Part shown: positions 1 through 8,239 of the stretch, one piece after another
Layout of the letters: each line of letters begins with the position of its first letter
Position numbering within the stretch: the stretch's first letter is position 1
NCBI GenBank assembly: GCA_003024985.2
Contig: PXIH01S0020560.1
Direction: 5' to 3' (one strand)
Origin: Euperipatoides rowelli
Lineage: Eukaryota; Onychophora; Udeonychophora; Euonychophora; Peripatopsidae
DNA: 10,711 bases
Notes under the pieces: generated by a model
What the model saw: only the letters and a program-made list of their open reading frames with translations
Told to the model about the DNA's origin: nothing
Databases searched by the model: none
Made by a program: the position numbers and the translations under genes

Positions 1-464
1 TTTTTTATTGTAGCCTATTATTATTTACTTTCTGTATAATTTTAGCTTGTATTGTCAATTTTAGTTTTGGATTTCTTGTAATTAAATTTGAACAATAAAT
101 TTTGTTTACGTCTGTCCTTGATGAAAAATAAAGAAATTTGCTAGCTTACGGTAAATTATTTGTCTAAACAGCTTTGCAAATCATCTTAAACTTTATATTC
201 AATAAAAACTGAGAAAGAACAATCAATATTTGAATATATTTATTTCTATATTTTATTTAAATGAATTTTATACTCATAATGTTAAAAAATAGGCTAATTG
301 AGCATGACTTTCAATGCTTTTTAATCCAATGTTTTACTTTCATAACATGTAGCAAATAGGCAAGGCCACCTCCACTAATCTTTATACCTCCTTGATTAAA
401 ACACATTTCTAGGCTAATTACAATTTATAATTTGTAATCTTTATTGCCTGAAAATGAGCTCAAA

Positions 465-755
465 ATGTCTTGCCCTTCAACTAGTCATAACCACTAACTG
501 ATAAGCATTCACTACTTGCCATTGTTGGATAAATTGGATTTGTCTGATAACAATTATTCATCATCAGAAAAAGGAAGTGATAAAGGATTAGAAGCAAATA
601 ATTATAGTGATGATTGAAATTCTGATTTGTATAGCATATCTATCAATTCTGTTTCAGCCACTGATCATGAAACTGATAAAAATCCTTGTCATTCAGATAT
701 TAAATTTACAAAAGCCTTAAAAAAAAGCCATTATATGACCCGTTTCAATTTATAG
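465..755 (+). pseudogene. possible decayed acidic, Ser/Asp/Asn-rich coding fragment
   Basis: One + frame from the ATG at 465 to the TAG at 753 contains only two internal stops, TAA at 495 and TGA at 615, in 96 codons. At about 30% G+C roughly seven would be expected. The encoded text is acidic and rich in Ser, Asp and Asn, for example DKLDLSDNNYSSSEKGSDKG and then ATDHETDKNPCHSD. Acidic segments of this sort are common at the N-termini of some DNA transposases such as the piggyBac group, but there is no diagnostic residue here and I do not assign a family. It lies inside the ARP2 intron, which fits an old insertion. It may simply be a chance stop-poor stretch. Confidence 0.25.
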
Positions 756-914
756 ATCTTGAAGTCAAAACAAGGCCTATAATACTGTGTTATACTGTAT
801 GTACTGTAGATAGATCCCGGTTTAGAATATATCGGACTATCCTTCATTATTACATAAATTGGTAAATTGAAATAAAATTCTAGATTATTACCATACTTAA
901 ATAGCCTTGCACAC

Positions 915-974
915 TTGCATGCATGCAAAAGAATTATTTCCTGTACTTATTTTGCTTTTGTGTGTGCATGTGTA
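915..974. repeat. 14-bp palindrome and alternating purine-pyrimidine tract
   Basis: TTGCATGCATGCAA at 915-928 is a perfect 14-bp palindrome. Thirty bases later, 959-974 (TGTGTGTGCATGTGTA) is a 16-nt strictly alternating pyrimidine-purine run, the kind of sequence able to adopt Z-DNA under torsional stress. Both are short and common in AT-rich animal DNA; a functional role is not implied. Confidence 0.6.
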
Positions 975-1553
975 GAGGATAAGAGACAAGTGTTTTATCA
1001 ACAAAAGTAATAGTCTAAACGAATAAAGATTTTATTAAAAATATAGGTGTATTATAATTACTATTATCATTGACACTTTTATTATTATCCAAAGCCGTTT
1101 GCATTTTAGAAATAATATAACCAATGATCCAATATACATATGTAAACAGTATATAAACCATTATTATAAGTTTAAAATGAAATTTAAATCCTTAGTATGT
1201 GTATTTTCAGGATTACTTGGAAAAGTGTGTGTATGCGTAAAGCTGGAGGAGGGAGGATAAATCCATAAAAGTATTTAAAATTTTAAAGAATGGCACAATT
1301 TTATTTAACTATATATTTTTATTTATCCGTTTAAGCAGTTTGCAAATTGCAGCTAATAAAAAATCGTTTTCAAAATTGCAAAAAAAAAAAAAAAAAAACT
1401 TGCCTGTTGTTTGACACAAAACTGCTTAAAAATAATAATTTAAAAAACTAAATAGCTTTAAAGTAGGTTCTTTATCTAAATAAACATGTTTAGTATATGA
1501 TTTTTTTTTTCTCAAGAGTAAGGAAATTACAGTAACTAAAAAGTATGATAATT

Positions 1554-1589
1554 TAACCTAGACCAGTTTAACATCCCTGGTCTAGGTTA
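1554..1589. repeat. 13-bp perfect inverted repeat, 10-nt loop
   Basis: TAACCTAGACCAG at 1554-1566 is followed by its exact reverse complement at 1577-1589, separated by a 10-nt loop. The arms are richer in G+C than the surroundings and would form a stable intronic hairpin. It could be a short remnant of a foldback element or a processed small-RNA-type hairpin, but 13 bp is short for a microRNA precursor. Confidence 0.7.
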
Positions 1590-1696
1590 CTAAAGTGTAT
1601 GCACTAGCGATGTATCCGCCATAATCATAACTTAATATTAGGGTGTAACAATAGCGTTCAATGCATTTCTTGATCAATACTGAAAATAATTAGCTG

Positions 1697-1813
1697 AAAA
1701 GTAGCTAAGCTACTTTTATCAAAATAGCTTTCAAAGTGCTTTTTTAAAAAAAAGTAGCTAAGCTACTTTTTTTGACCAAGTAGCTCTAGCACTGCCTCTT
1801 TTATAAAGTAGCT
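1697..1813. repeat. GTAGCT palindrome cluster, possible MITE remnant
   Basis: Two near-identical odd-centred palindromes sit 53 nt apart. The first is 1697-1717 (arms AAAAGTAGCT/AGCTACTTTT around a central A). The second is 1747-1773, with the same core and A/T arms extended to 13 bp each. The word AAGTAGCT recurs at 1699, 1752, 1778 and 1806. Read on the minus strand, the segment 1794-1778 begins CAGTGCTAGAGCTACTT, resembling hAT-type terminal inverted repeats that start with CAG. No matching opposite end and no 8-bp target duplication was found, so the hAT assignment is inference only. Confidence 0.5.
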
Positions 1814-2500
1814 AACCCAACCTTGCAAAGTAATAATTTAGGAAATTTTACTCTTTCTCAAGTTAGAATTCTATTTCTGAAATAGCTTGGGTATTAATAT
1901 AGGCTAACATATAGCTGATATCACCATATATTTCCTTAGAGAAATCAGTTCAAAATTTTATTGTTCAAGCTGGTAATAGTAAGTGTTTGCGAATAATAAA
2001 TATTCTGGGACCTAACAATCATTGTTATAATAGTGTTGCCTAATCAACTTTAATATCATGATTATTCTTTTTTTTTAATTGTATTCCTACATATTTGTAT
2101 TAAAGCACAGCATTTGTTTGTTGTTGTTTTTTTTTTATTTTTGTGTGTGTAAAGGTATGTTTTTATAATGATGCATAGGTAATGCAAAAAGACAAAATTT
2201 TACGTTAACAACTTAAAAATTTTTATAATAGACATTTCATTCATATAATGTTTCTTTATAGCCTAATTTATTTCTACTTCTCAGTTACCATGTGCATATT
2301 TTAATTTTTTTGTGCTGATGCCTATTCTTTATTTGTAACTGACTAATTGTTGTTCTCAACATAATAATAATTATTGCAAAATTATTAAAATGAATTTAGA
2401 AGAAACAACAGTGTCAAAATTATGTCTTAGCTGCATTACTTAAAAAATAATTTAGTTAAAATAATTTTTGTAAAAACAAATTATTTTTGTTTGCTTTCAG

Positions 2501-2779
2501 CTTCCTGATGGTCGATTGATAAAAGTAGGTGGAGAACGTTTTGAAGCTCCAGAAGCACTGTTTCAACCTCATTTGATTAATATTGAAGGTGTTGGAATGG
2601 CAGAACTTCTATTTAACACTATTCAATCCGCAGATATCGATACCCGGTCAGAATTTTATAAACATATTGTACTTTCTGGTGGTTCCACTATGTATCCTGG
2701 ATTACCTTCACGATTAGAAAGAGAAATCAAACAATTGTATTTAGAAAGAGTTCTTAAAGGAGATACAGAAAAATTAGTG
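2501..2779 (+). CDS. ARP2: ARP2 penultimate coding exon (actin-related protein 2)
   Basis: Arp2 is the actin-like subunit that, with Arp3, forms the first pseudo-subunits of a branched actin filament in the cytoplasmic Arp2/3 complex. The 279 nt translate without a stop into 93 residues, starting [20 protein letters not shown] and containing the actin-family nucleotide-cleft motif [20 protein letters not shown]. The reading continues through [12 protein letters not shown] to EKLV. These blocks match animal Arp2 rather than conventional actin; the [10 protein letters not shown] stretch is Arp2-specific. The acceptor is a pyrimidine-rich tract ending in TTTCAG at 2500; the donor is GTG|GTAAAA at 2780. 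Both boundaries are phase 0. If the frame is read past the donor it hits a stop about 100 nt into the intron, so splicing is required. Upstream exons (about the first 245 residues of a roughly 395-residue protein) are not in the window. Identification is from remembered family sequence; very sure. Confidence 0.96.
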
Positions 2780-3151
2780 GTAAAAAAAACAATGAAATTT
2801 TTTATTTTTTATTTATTACACTGGATTCTTCCCAAAATTGTCATCTCTTTTTTTTTTTTTTTTTTTGACAAGTCTTCTAATAATTAGCTTTTATTGTCTC
2901 CTCGTTTTGATTTTTTTTTTTGCTATAAAAATTCTTTAATACTAATGGCTACAGTATAGCCAAAAACTCCCAACCCACCCATATTTTGTAGCTGTTCACT
3001 TTTCACTCATTTTGCTTTAAAAATATTTTGGGAATAATCCTATTAACATTTCTTAAAAGTAATGATTTCTTATGTTTAAAAAATAAGTACTTGTACTTTG
3101 ATATTAAGCATATTTAAAGAATTTTTTTTTTTTTAATTATTTTATGGTGAT

Positions 3152-3215
3152 AGTTTTATTGCAGGGATTGTAATTGGTTTGTCAGACAAACAATGACAAT
3201 CTCTGCAATAAAACT
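3152..3215. repeat. long imperfect palindrome (about 31-bp arms, 1-nt loop)
   Basis: The left arm 3152-3183 begins AGTTTTATTGCAGGGATTGT. The right arm 3185-3215 is its reverse complement with two substitutions and one single-base indel. The loop is a single A at 3184. This is the longest inverted repeat in the window. It may be a foldback/MITE remnant or two head-to-head copies of a short element. The short open frame starting in the right arm (3193-3375) is a by-product and not a gene. Confidence 0.85.
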
Positions 3216-3320
3216 TTATATTCGTAGCTATTCCCCACAATGGGGGACATTCCTCTATCCACAACTGGAATTTGCACTCTCTAACAGCCAACTCTGCCGT
3301 GGAATTTATAGGCTATATAC

Positions 3321-3488
3321 TGTAGCAAAAGAAGCCAACCTGTTGCTACAAATAAGTTTTAAAAAATTATCTTAGGCTGTTTCTAGATATTTGGAGCTCT
3401 GGAGTTTGCTATACAGTTGCCCAACAAACTTCAGAGCTCCTTTTACCCTTAATTTTACAAAAATCCATCCACCCAATGCAGGGTAAAA
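3321..3488. repeat. series of inverted repeats following the long palindrome
   Basis: Three further foldbacks lie within 170 nt. TGTAGCAA at 3321-3328 pairs with 3343-3350. A 16-nt arm GGAGCTCTGGAGTTTG at 3393-3408 pairs with 3425-3440 with one mismatch and a 16-nt loop. TTTTACCCT at 3441-3449 pairs with AGGGTAAAA at 3480-3488. A third GGAGCTC copy sits at 3495-3501, so the last two arms nest into an alternative larger stem. Together with the palindrome at 3152 this forms a compact structured island with more G+C than the rest of the intron. Origin unknown; a composite non-autonomous element is the most likely source. Confidence 0.75.
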
Positions 3489-3710
3489 TCACTAGGAGCT
3501 CATAACAGCATCATTTTGATGTGCTTTAGCAGTGTTTCAAACATCTTTACGCTAGAACGAGTGGTTGATGATGAATAGGAAACTTTACCAATATACAGAC
3601 TTTTCTACTCTCTTATATACAGTAGATACTGCATAGTCTTAAATGATTTAACTGAAGTTAACCAAATGGTATAAATTTTCCTCATTTTGCTGGCAATCAT
3701 TACTTTGACC

Positions 3711-3742
3711 ACCAAATTTTATAATGCAAATTAAAATTTGGT
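3711..3742. repeat. 11-bp perfect inverted repeat
   Basis: ACCAAATTTTA at 3711-3721 pairs with TAAAATTTGGT at 3732-3742 across a 10-nt loop. A related ACCAAATGGTATAAA string lies just upstream at 3661-3675 and TTTGGTATAAA follows at 3738-3748, giving an additional short direct repeat. Likely a small foldback remnant. Confidence 0.6.
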
Positions 3743-4439
3743 ATAAAGATATTACTATTGCTTATAATGCTAAATCTATAAAAAGCTTAGAATTAATTCT
3801 TAATTGTAATCCATAAAGCAGACGAGACTACAGTTAAAATGCATGTCAGCATGTCTAATCTTAAGAATCAATTGTGGTTGTTAAATTAACAATAAATCGG
3901 CTATAATTCTTAGAGTTCCATAGCCTCAGCTATTACAAACAAGTTTAAATTGAAATCATGCATATAGACGGATAACTTGGTGTTAAGCTGTTAATTTTTA
4001 GAAAACTTTGATCACTTTTATATACAAAATTAAAAGCTGGTTAAAAAATGTGTAAGAAATTTGGGAAGTTAATTTCTGAAGTTGGAATTTATATTTTCTT
4101 CCTTTGTTACTGATATACCAAAAGAAAAGTTATAATTTACTGTTTAAAAAATTGAAACAACATTTGCTAGATATTTTTTTACTTATATGCAGTATATGAA
4201 TATTTGTTTACTAATTGTATAGTATATGTCAGTTCAAAATCAACAGCTGGCGGGAATGGGAAAGGACAGAAGTATATTTCTAATTTAATTGAACCGCATT
4301 GGATAATAATTTGTTAAAATTGCCTTCTTTTCCTTGTAATAATGGTAATCATTAAAGGCCTATTGTATCACTTCTAATACAGATTACTCAAATCCGTACA
4401 ATACAAATTTCTAACATTTAATTCACAAATTTCAAGTTT

Positions 4440-4895
4440 CTATTAGTCATCTACTCTTCATCTCTTACCCAAGCTCTTATTGCTGATTTAAAAACTTTTT
4501 ACAAAATTCTACACTCCATTCATGACACACCGTCCCTATTTTCAACCATAAATATCACTGTACTTACCCAGCAACTAAGCAAATCACACCTTTTCATGAT
4601 ACAGTACCTCACTCCCACACAATGTACATTAATCATAATTGCATTAACAGATCAATTAAATATTTCAACACCTACAATATCTCTTCATCATTGGCTTTCA
4701 ATCTTTTATTCAACACTGGGCCTATATTTTAACCCAGAGTATTAACTGATCTTTATTAGTTTATTAGGTTTCTCTTTGTAGATTTAGAGTTTTTTCTTTG
4801 TTTTTAATTATTAAAATTTATCTTTTATAATGCTTTAATTTTGCTTTACCTTGCTTTAATTTAGCCTTGAGCCATGGCTTTGAATAAATAAATAA
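4440..4895 (+). mobile_element. possible LINE (non-LTR retrotransposon) 3' tail
   Basis: This stretch changes in character to a C/T/A-rich, G-poor strand, then T-rich. It ends in TTAGCCTTGAGCCATGGCTT followed by GAATAAATAAATAA (tail 4883-4895). A poly(A)-signal-bearing 3' end closing with a short TAAA microsatellite is typical of several LINE clades that are 5'-truncated on insertion. The sequence AGCCATGGCT at 4870-4879 is a perfect 10-bp palindrome just before the tail. No reverse-transcriptase reading frame is recognisable and no target-site duplication was found, so the call rests on the tail and the composition shift. Confidence 0.35.
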
Positions 4896-4959
4896 CCTGT
4901 TGACATTTTTTTTGCTTTATTTAAAGATGTTAATAATTAGTTGCTTAAGTTGTTGCACT

Positions 4960-4993
4960 AAAAAAAAATCCTTTTTTTTTTTCTTTTTCAAAG
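4960..4993 (+). promoter_or_regulatory. 3' splice site of the last ARP2 intron, with A/T foldback
   Basis: The polypyrimidine tract (4971-4989, nearly all T) leads to CAAAG at 4989-4993. Immediately upstream is a run of nine A at 4960-4968, followed by TCC and then eleven T, so the tract could pair with the A run in the pre-mRNA. The acceptor is AAG rather than the more usual CAG. Assignment is fixed by the phase-0 continuation of the Arp2 protein. Confidence 0.85.
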
Positions 4994-5167
4994 AAATTTA
5001 AAATCCGTATAGAAGATCCTCCTCGTCGCAAACATATGGTGTTTTTGGGAGGTGCTGTACTAGCAGATGTAATGAAAGACAAGGATACTTTTTGGATGTC
5101 AAGGGAAGAATATCAAGAGAAAGGTCTCAGAGTTCTGGAAAAATTAGGCATTACTCCTAGTAGCTAA
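4994..5167 (+). CDS. ARP2: ARP2 terminal coding exon with stop codon
   Basis: This exon encodes the last 57 residues of Arp2 and the TAA stop at 5165-5167. It begins [20 protein letters not shown], the Arp2 form of the actin-fold segment in subdomain 1/3. It goes on through [20 protein letters not shown], where actin has the corresponding SIL..L.TF..MWI block, and ends EKLGITPSS. The acceptor is a T-rich tract followed by CAAAG, with the AG at 4992-4993, in phase 0. Joining it to the exon ending at 2779 gives EKLV-KFKI, one residue for one with animal Arp2, where the junction residue is usually serine. The C-terminal tail (ITPSS) is the least conserved part of the family and differs from vertebrate Arp2. 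No frameshift or premature stop is present, so the gene appears functional. Confidence 0.96.
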   Translation, partial: KFKIRIEDPPRRKHMVFLGGAVLADVMKDKDTFWMSREEYQEKGLRVLEKLGITPSS

Positions 5168-5600
5168 GGTTGATATATATTTAGGGAGATTTTTTTCTAT
5201 TATTATTAAACAGGATGTTTAAGTGCAGTGGTTCAGTAAAGCAACACATGAACATAATTTCTTGGGTGAAACAGATTAGTTAACATCTCATTTGGTGTTT
5301 TCAAACATGACAAAAATCTAAAACTGAATACTTAGGAATGAAAATGTAATATATATTTTCTAAAGATAATAATTTGTTTTCTTATAGACATGTCTTGTAT
5401 AAATAATTTAGTGCCAAACATCTTGTTATATTGAGAAAGTCCTAATACTAATGTTAAATATTCATAATATGTGATGTGATCAATTTTTCAAGTTTCTCTT
5501 AGTGATAAAACCTTTTTTTTTAAATCTAAAATCCATAAAATAAACCATTATTATTCTAAAATCTGTTTTTCTGAAAAAAAAGCAGAATAAAAACAATCGT
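5168..5600 (+). other. ARP2 3' UTR and flank with candidate poly(A) signals
   Basis: After the stop codon the + strand carries ATTAAA at 5205-5210, then AATAAA at 5539-5544 and again at 5586-5591. Any of these could direct cleavage of the ARP2 transcript; the two canonical hexamers make a 3' UTR of about 0.4 kb the simplest reading. No GU-rich downstream element stands out, so the actual end is not determined. Confidence 0.45.
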
Positions 5601-5775
5601 AACTCAGAGAATTATGAAAACGAAAATATCTTCAATATTTAAAATGTGTTGCCTAAATTTTTAAAGCTTTTCAAATTGAAAAACTACTGTATCATGACTT
5701 TGATTGACCTAGAAATGCATCTTTTCTAAGTTCACTGTAAAATTTGTTTATATATTTTATTTTTATTTTTTTTAA

Positions 5776-6873
5776 AGCCTTTTGACCAATACATTTGTAC
5801 TTCTTTATCAATCATCAATTAAATATTTATAATATAGTCTAACATTTTTATATTTTTCATTTTTACATTGCCCTATATCTACAGAATATATTGTATCAGA
5901 ATTTACTTTTATGACGAATGATCTTCAGACCTTTATTTCATCGATTTTGATGATACATTCTGTATATTTACCTATTCCATCAATTAAAGATGATACTGGA
6001 TATCTATGTTTACTCTCATTCATCAAGTATGATGTTACTGGCTATGCATGTTTACAGTATTTTATCAATCATATTGATAATGGATGTGATTATTTTCAGA
6101 ATTTTGTGATATTTTGCTTGTCAAATCCTGAAAATATAATAGGCCAAAATCCAAGATTAGTAATATCTCATTTAATCTTAGTATTCACTTAATTTCAGAA
6201 AAGTCATAAAAGTTTCCCATATAATGGATTGGATGATTTCACAAGACATCGCTGGCACACTTTAACTCTTTACTAGACTATTTCCAAAGACCACAAGAAT
6301 GTACAGCATATAGGGAGAAAAATTTCTGTTTCATGGTTTGGGAATAATTTACATGTCGTGCTCAAGAACTAACTCATCTGTTATATATATACTGTATGTA
6401 TAACTTATATATAGTAGATTGGTAATCTGACATGTACAGTATAACAACCATGGCTCAATTCATTCCTGCATTTTTACAAAGTACAAAACAGATCTTGAAG
6501 TTAAATTCACATAACCAATAACCTCGATGATGATGAGTGCATATTTGTGCTTATGTAATATATTAACTGTGATACCGAGAGGAATTGAATCTATAGTGGA
6601 CATGATCTTTTCTTTTACTCAAACATTGGCGATATATTTACACAACGTAAGATTTACCATAAAGCACTAGTATATTTTGAATCTTCATACTTAACCTTTC
6701 TAAAATATATTTTCTCCTACAGAAAATTTCTTTATTGCAAATTAAATAACTACTGCAACCCAATCAATTAACAGATTGATCATTTCAGAAGTCACCGAAA
6801 TGATTATGGTTTTCACTTTGAGCAGTGCTCAAACCGAGAGTTTGATTGTTGCTGCTGTTTTTTTTCCCCTAAA
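5776..6873 (+). pseudogene. stop-poor frame, possible decayed coding sequence of unknown family
   Basis: Reading the + strand in the frame of the ATG at 5911, stops occur at only 5830, 6190, 6274 and 6370 between 5776 and 6372. They then cluster at 6412-6588, and only 6769 interrupts 6589-6873. The longest uninterrupted piece, 5833-6189, is 119 codons. Protein-like segments include SHKSFPYNGLDDFTRHRWHT (from 6202), FFYSNIGDIFTQRKIYHKAL (from 6610) and HFRSHRNDYGFHFEQCSNRE (from 6781). A plausible splice acceptor, TCTACAG, ends at 5884. A degenerate repeat within it is described separately. I recognise no domain. It could be an old transposon or pseudogene, or chance in AT-rich DNA; the 93-residue intact frame at 5911-6192 alone is not convincing as a gene. 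Confidence 0.3.
5939..6105 (+). repeat. degenerate tandem repeat, about 42-nt unit
   Basis: Two clear units, 5978-6020 and 6021-6062, align at about 32 of 42 positions by hand. A weaker copy precedes them (5939-5977) and another follows (6063-6105). Translated in the stop-poor frame the two clear units read IKDDTGYLCLLSF and IKYDVTGYACLQYF, sharing I, K, D, T, G, Y, C, L and F. At the codon level several shared residues differ only at the third base (ATT/ATC, AAA/AAG, GGA/GGC, TTC/TTT). This may be a diverged minisatellite or a short-repeat protein remnant. Confidence 0.55.
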
Positions 6874-6879
6874 TGAAAA

Positions 6880-8235
6880 GATCAATTCTAGTAGTTGATT
6901 TTAAATACTGTTAAAATGCAGGAGTCTTCTACTGTGTATAAATCATAATAAAAGATCAAGAGAAATAAAAATAGAATTTATATTGAGAAGACTAACTTTT
7001 AAATTTCACATTAACACTATGCAATATTCCAAATGTCTTTAGATAATCAAGCAACCGGCTGCTATTGAAAATAAATAGACTAATCAAAACTTAAAATTTT
7101 CTATAGCCTATTATGTTCCAGAATTATATATTAATTTTGTTTTAGCATGATTAAAACATTTTAATTTTAGCATATTGGACTGATGTTTCAGAGCTGCCCA
7201 TAAGGTTTTTTTTAATCCCTGGACATTGAGTATGTGTGTGTGGTCTAACTAATGGGAGTCTGAAGGATTGCCTAGTGAAGTTCAGGAATTAATTTGATGC
7301 ATTTTTAGTTAAAAATTGCCATATGGGCAACATTCCCTAATAATCGGAAAATAGAAAGAAGTTGATTATACAGTAAATATAAACCTTTTGATTAATTATG
7401 TTAACTTTTTTTTTTAACCTATTTCATTATTTTAATGTGACTGAGACCATATAATTAGTAAAATAGTTTATAAAATCCTCTTATTCTAAATAGAAGTACA
7501 GTATTTAACATGGTTAGGTGTTGGCTGATAAAGGCCCTATCTAATTGTTACTGCTGTCTTGTAAATATTAGTTATTAATCCATCGCAATTTATTTACAAT
7601 TATGATCGAGTGCACAAATATTTTTAATGAGTTTTATTTATTTTTAATTGGATATGTTACAATAAGTTTTTTTTAGTTTTTTTCAATCTATTTTAGAGAG
7701 TTTTTATGAAATATACTGTATATAGAGTTTTTTTTATTTTCTGTGCTCTTTCAAAGATGAGGTTTGTCATGCCTGATGATTAGCCCTCATAGGCTATGTA
7801 CTACTCTACCAACTCTAGTGCATCAAAAGGTATTTCTTTGTAAATTTGAAAATAAATCACAGGCTGGTGGTATACAATTACCATAAAGTTTTTTTGTTTT
7901 TTTCACAGTTACTTCATAGTTGACTATCATTACCTCAGCTACTCGAACTATTTTTTTTTTTTTTTTAGAAAATTTGAAGTGGGTGTCTAAATTTGAGTTA
8001 TTTTGCACCATTAAAACCAATTTTTTTTTAATTCAGTCTTAGATTTAGCTTTAAAATACAATTGATTGAATATTTATAATATTTAAAGCTAAAAACTTGC
8101 TTTTTATAATTTACAGGATTGTTCATAAAGTTTTTCCTTCATTATAAATAATCATTAAAAAAAAAAAAACTTTAAAGGTAGCAGTGAATATTTTGTGGCA
8201 AAATGTAAGTGAACTGAAAGTTTTTGTTGTTTCTT
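6880..8235. other. AT-rich non-coding stretch
   Basis: No coding region is supported here. It contains T-runs (T16 at 7951-7966), an A-run ending near 8169, an 8-bp inverted pair TGCCCATA/TATGGGCA at 7195-7202 and 7322-7329, and a longer hairpin at 8044-8093 listed separately. The 65-residue minus frame at 7823-8020 is low-complexity Lys/Ser text produced by the T-runs. Confidence 0.6.
8044..8093. repeat. 12-bp perfect inverted repeat
   Basis: TTTAGCTTTAAA at 8044-8055 is matched by its reverse complement TTTAAAGCTAAA at 8082-8093 across a 26-nt AT-rich spacer. Size and composition fit a small foldback or a degraded MITE end pair. Confidence 0.6.
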
Positions 8236-8239
8236 AATA

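Larger units (their letters stand above)
1..2500 (+). other. 3' part of an upstream ARP2 intron
   Basis: The exon at 2501 has a 3' splice site at its 5' edge, so the DNA before it is intron unless an unrecognised exon is hidden here. I searched for the preceding Arp2 segment (region ending VLVESYT in the family) and found nothing like it, so the intron extends beyond the window. It is AT-rich with an A19 run at 1380-1398 and a T10 run around 1501. The specific structures inside it are listed separately. Nothing else in it looks functional. Confidence 0.8.
2780..4993 (+). other. last ARP2 intron
   Basis: A 2.2-kb intron between the two identified coding exons, starting GTAAAA and ending CAAAG. 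It contains a T19 run at 2848-2866, the hairpin-rich island from 3152, a hairpin at 3711-3742 and a LINE-like tail before the terminal exon. The rest, including 3750-4430, is AT-rich sequence in which I see no gene. Confidence 0.93.

Noticed and set aside
731-928. 65-residue minus-strand open frame
   Set aside because: Low-complexity Tyr/Ile/Ser text in AT-rich intron, with no domain and no coding context.
1380-1398. A19 run as a processed-pseudogene or SINE tail
   Set aside because: No recognisable element precedes it and no flanking target duplication was seen; long A/T runs are common throughout the window.
2516-2887. Open frame running past the ARP2 exon into the intron
   Set aside because: Its start is a non-ATG codon inside the exon, and its last 36 residues are Phe-rich intron translation after the GTAAAA donor.
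3193-3375. 60-residue + frame with an ATG
   Set aside because: It starts inside the arm of the long palindrome and crosses other inverted repeats; it has no recognisable domain.
6779-6804. 8-bp inverted repeat ATCATTTC/GAAATGAT
   Set aside because: Short and AT-rich, expected by chance in a window of this size.
7823-8020. 65-residue minus-strand frame with a Lys-rich run
   Set aside because: The Lys run is only the complement of T-runs; no protein signature.
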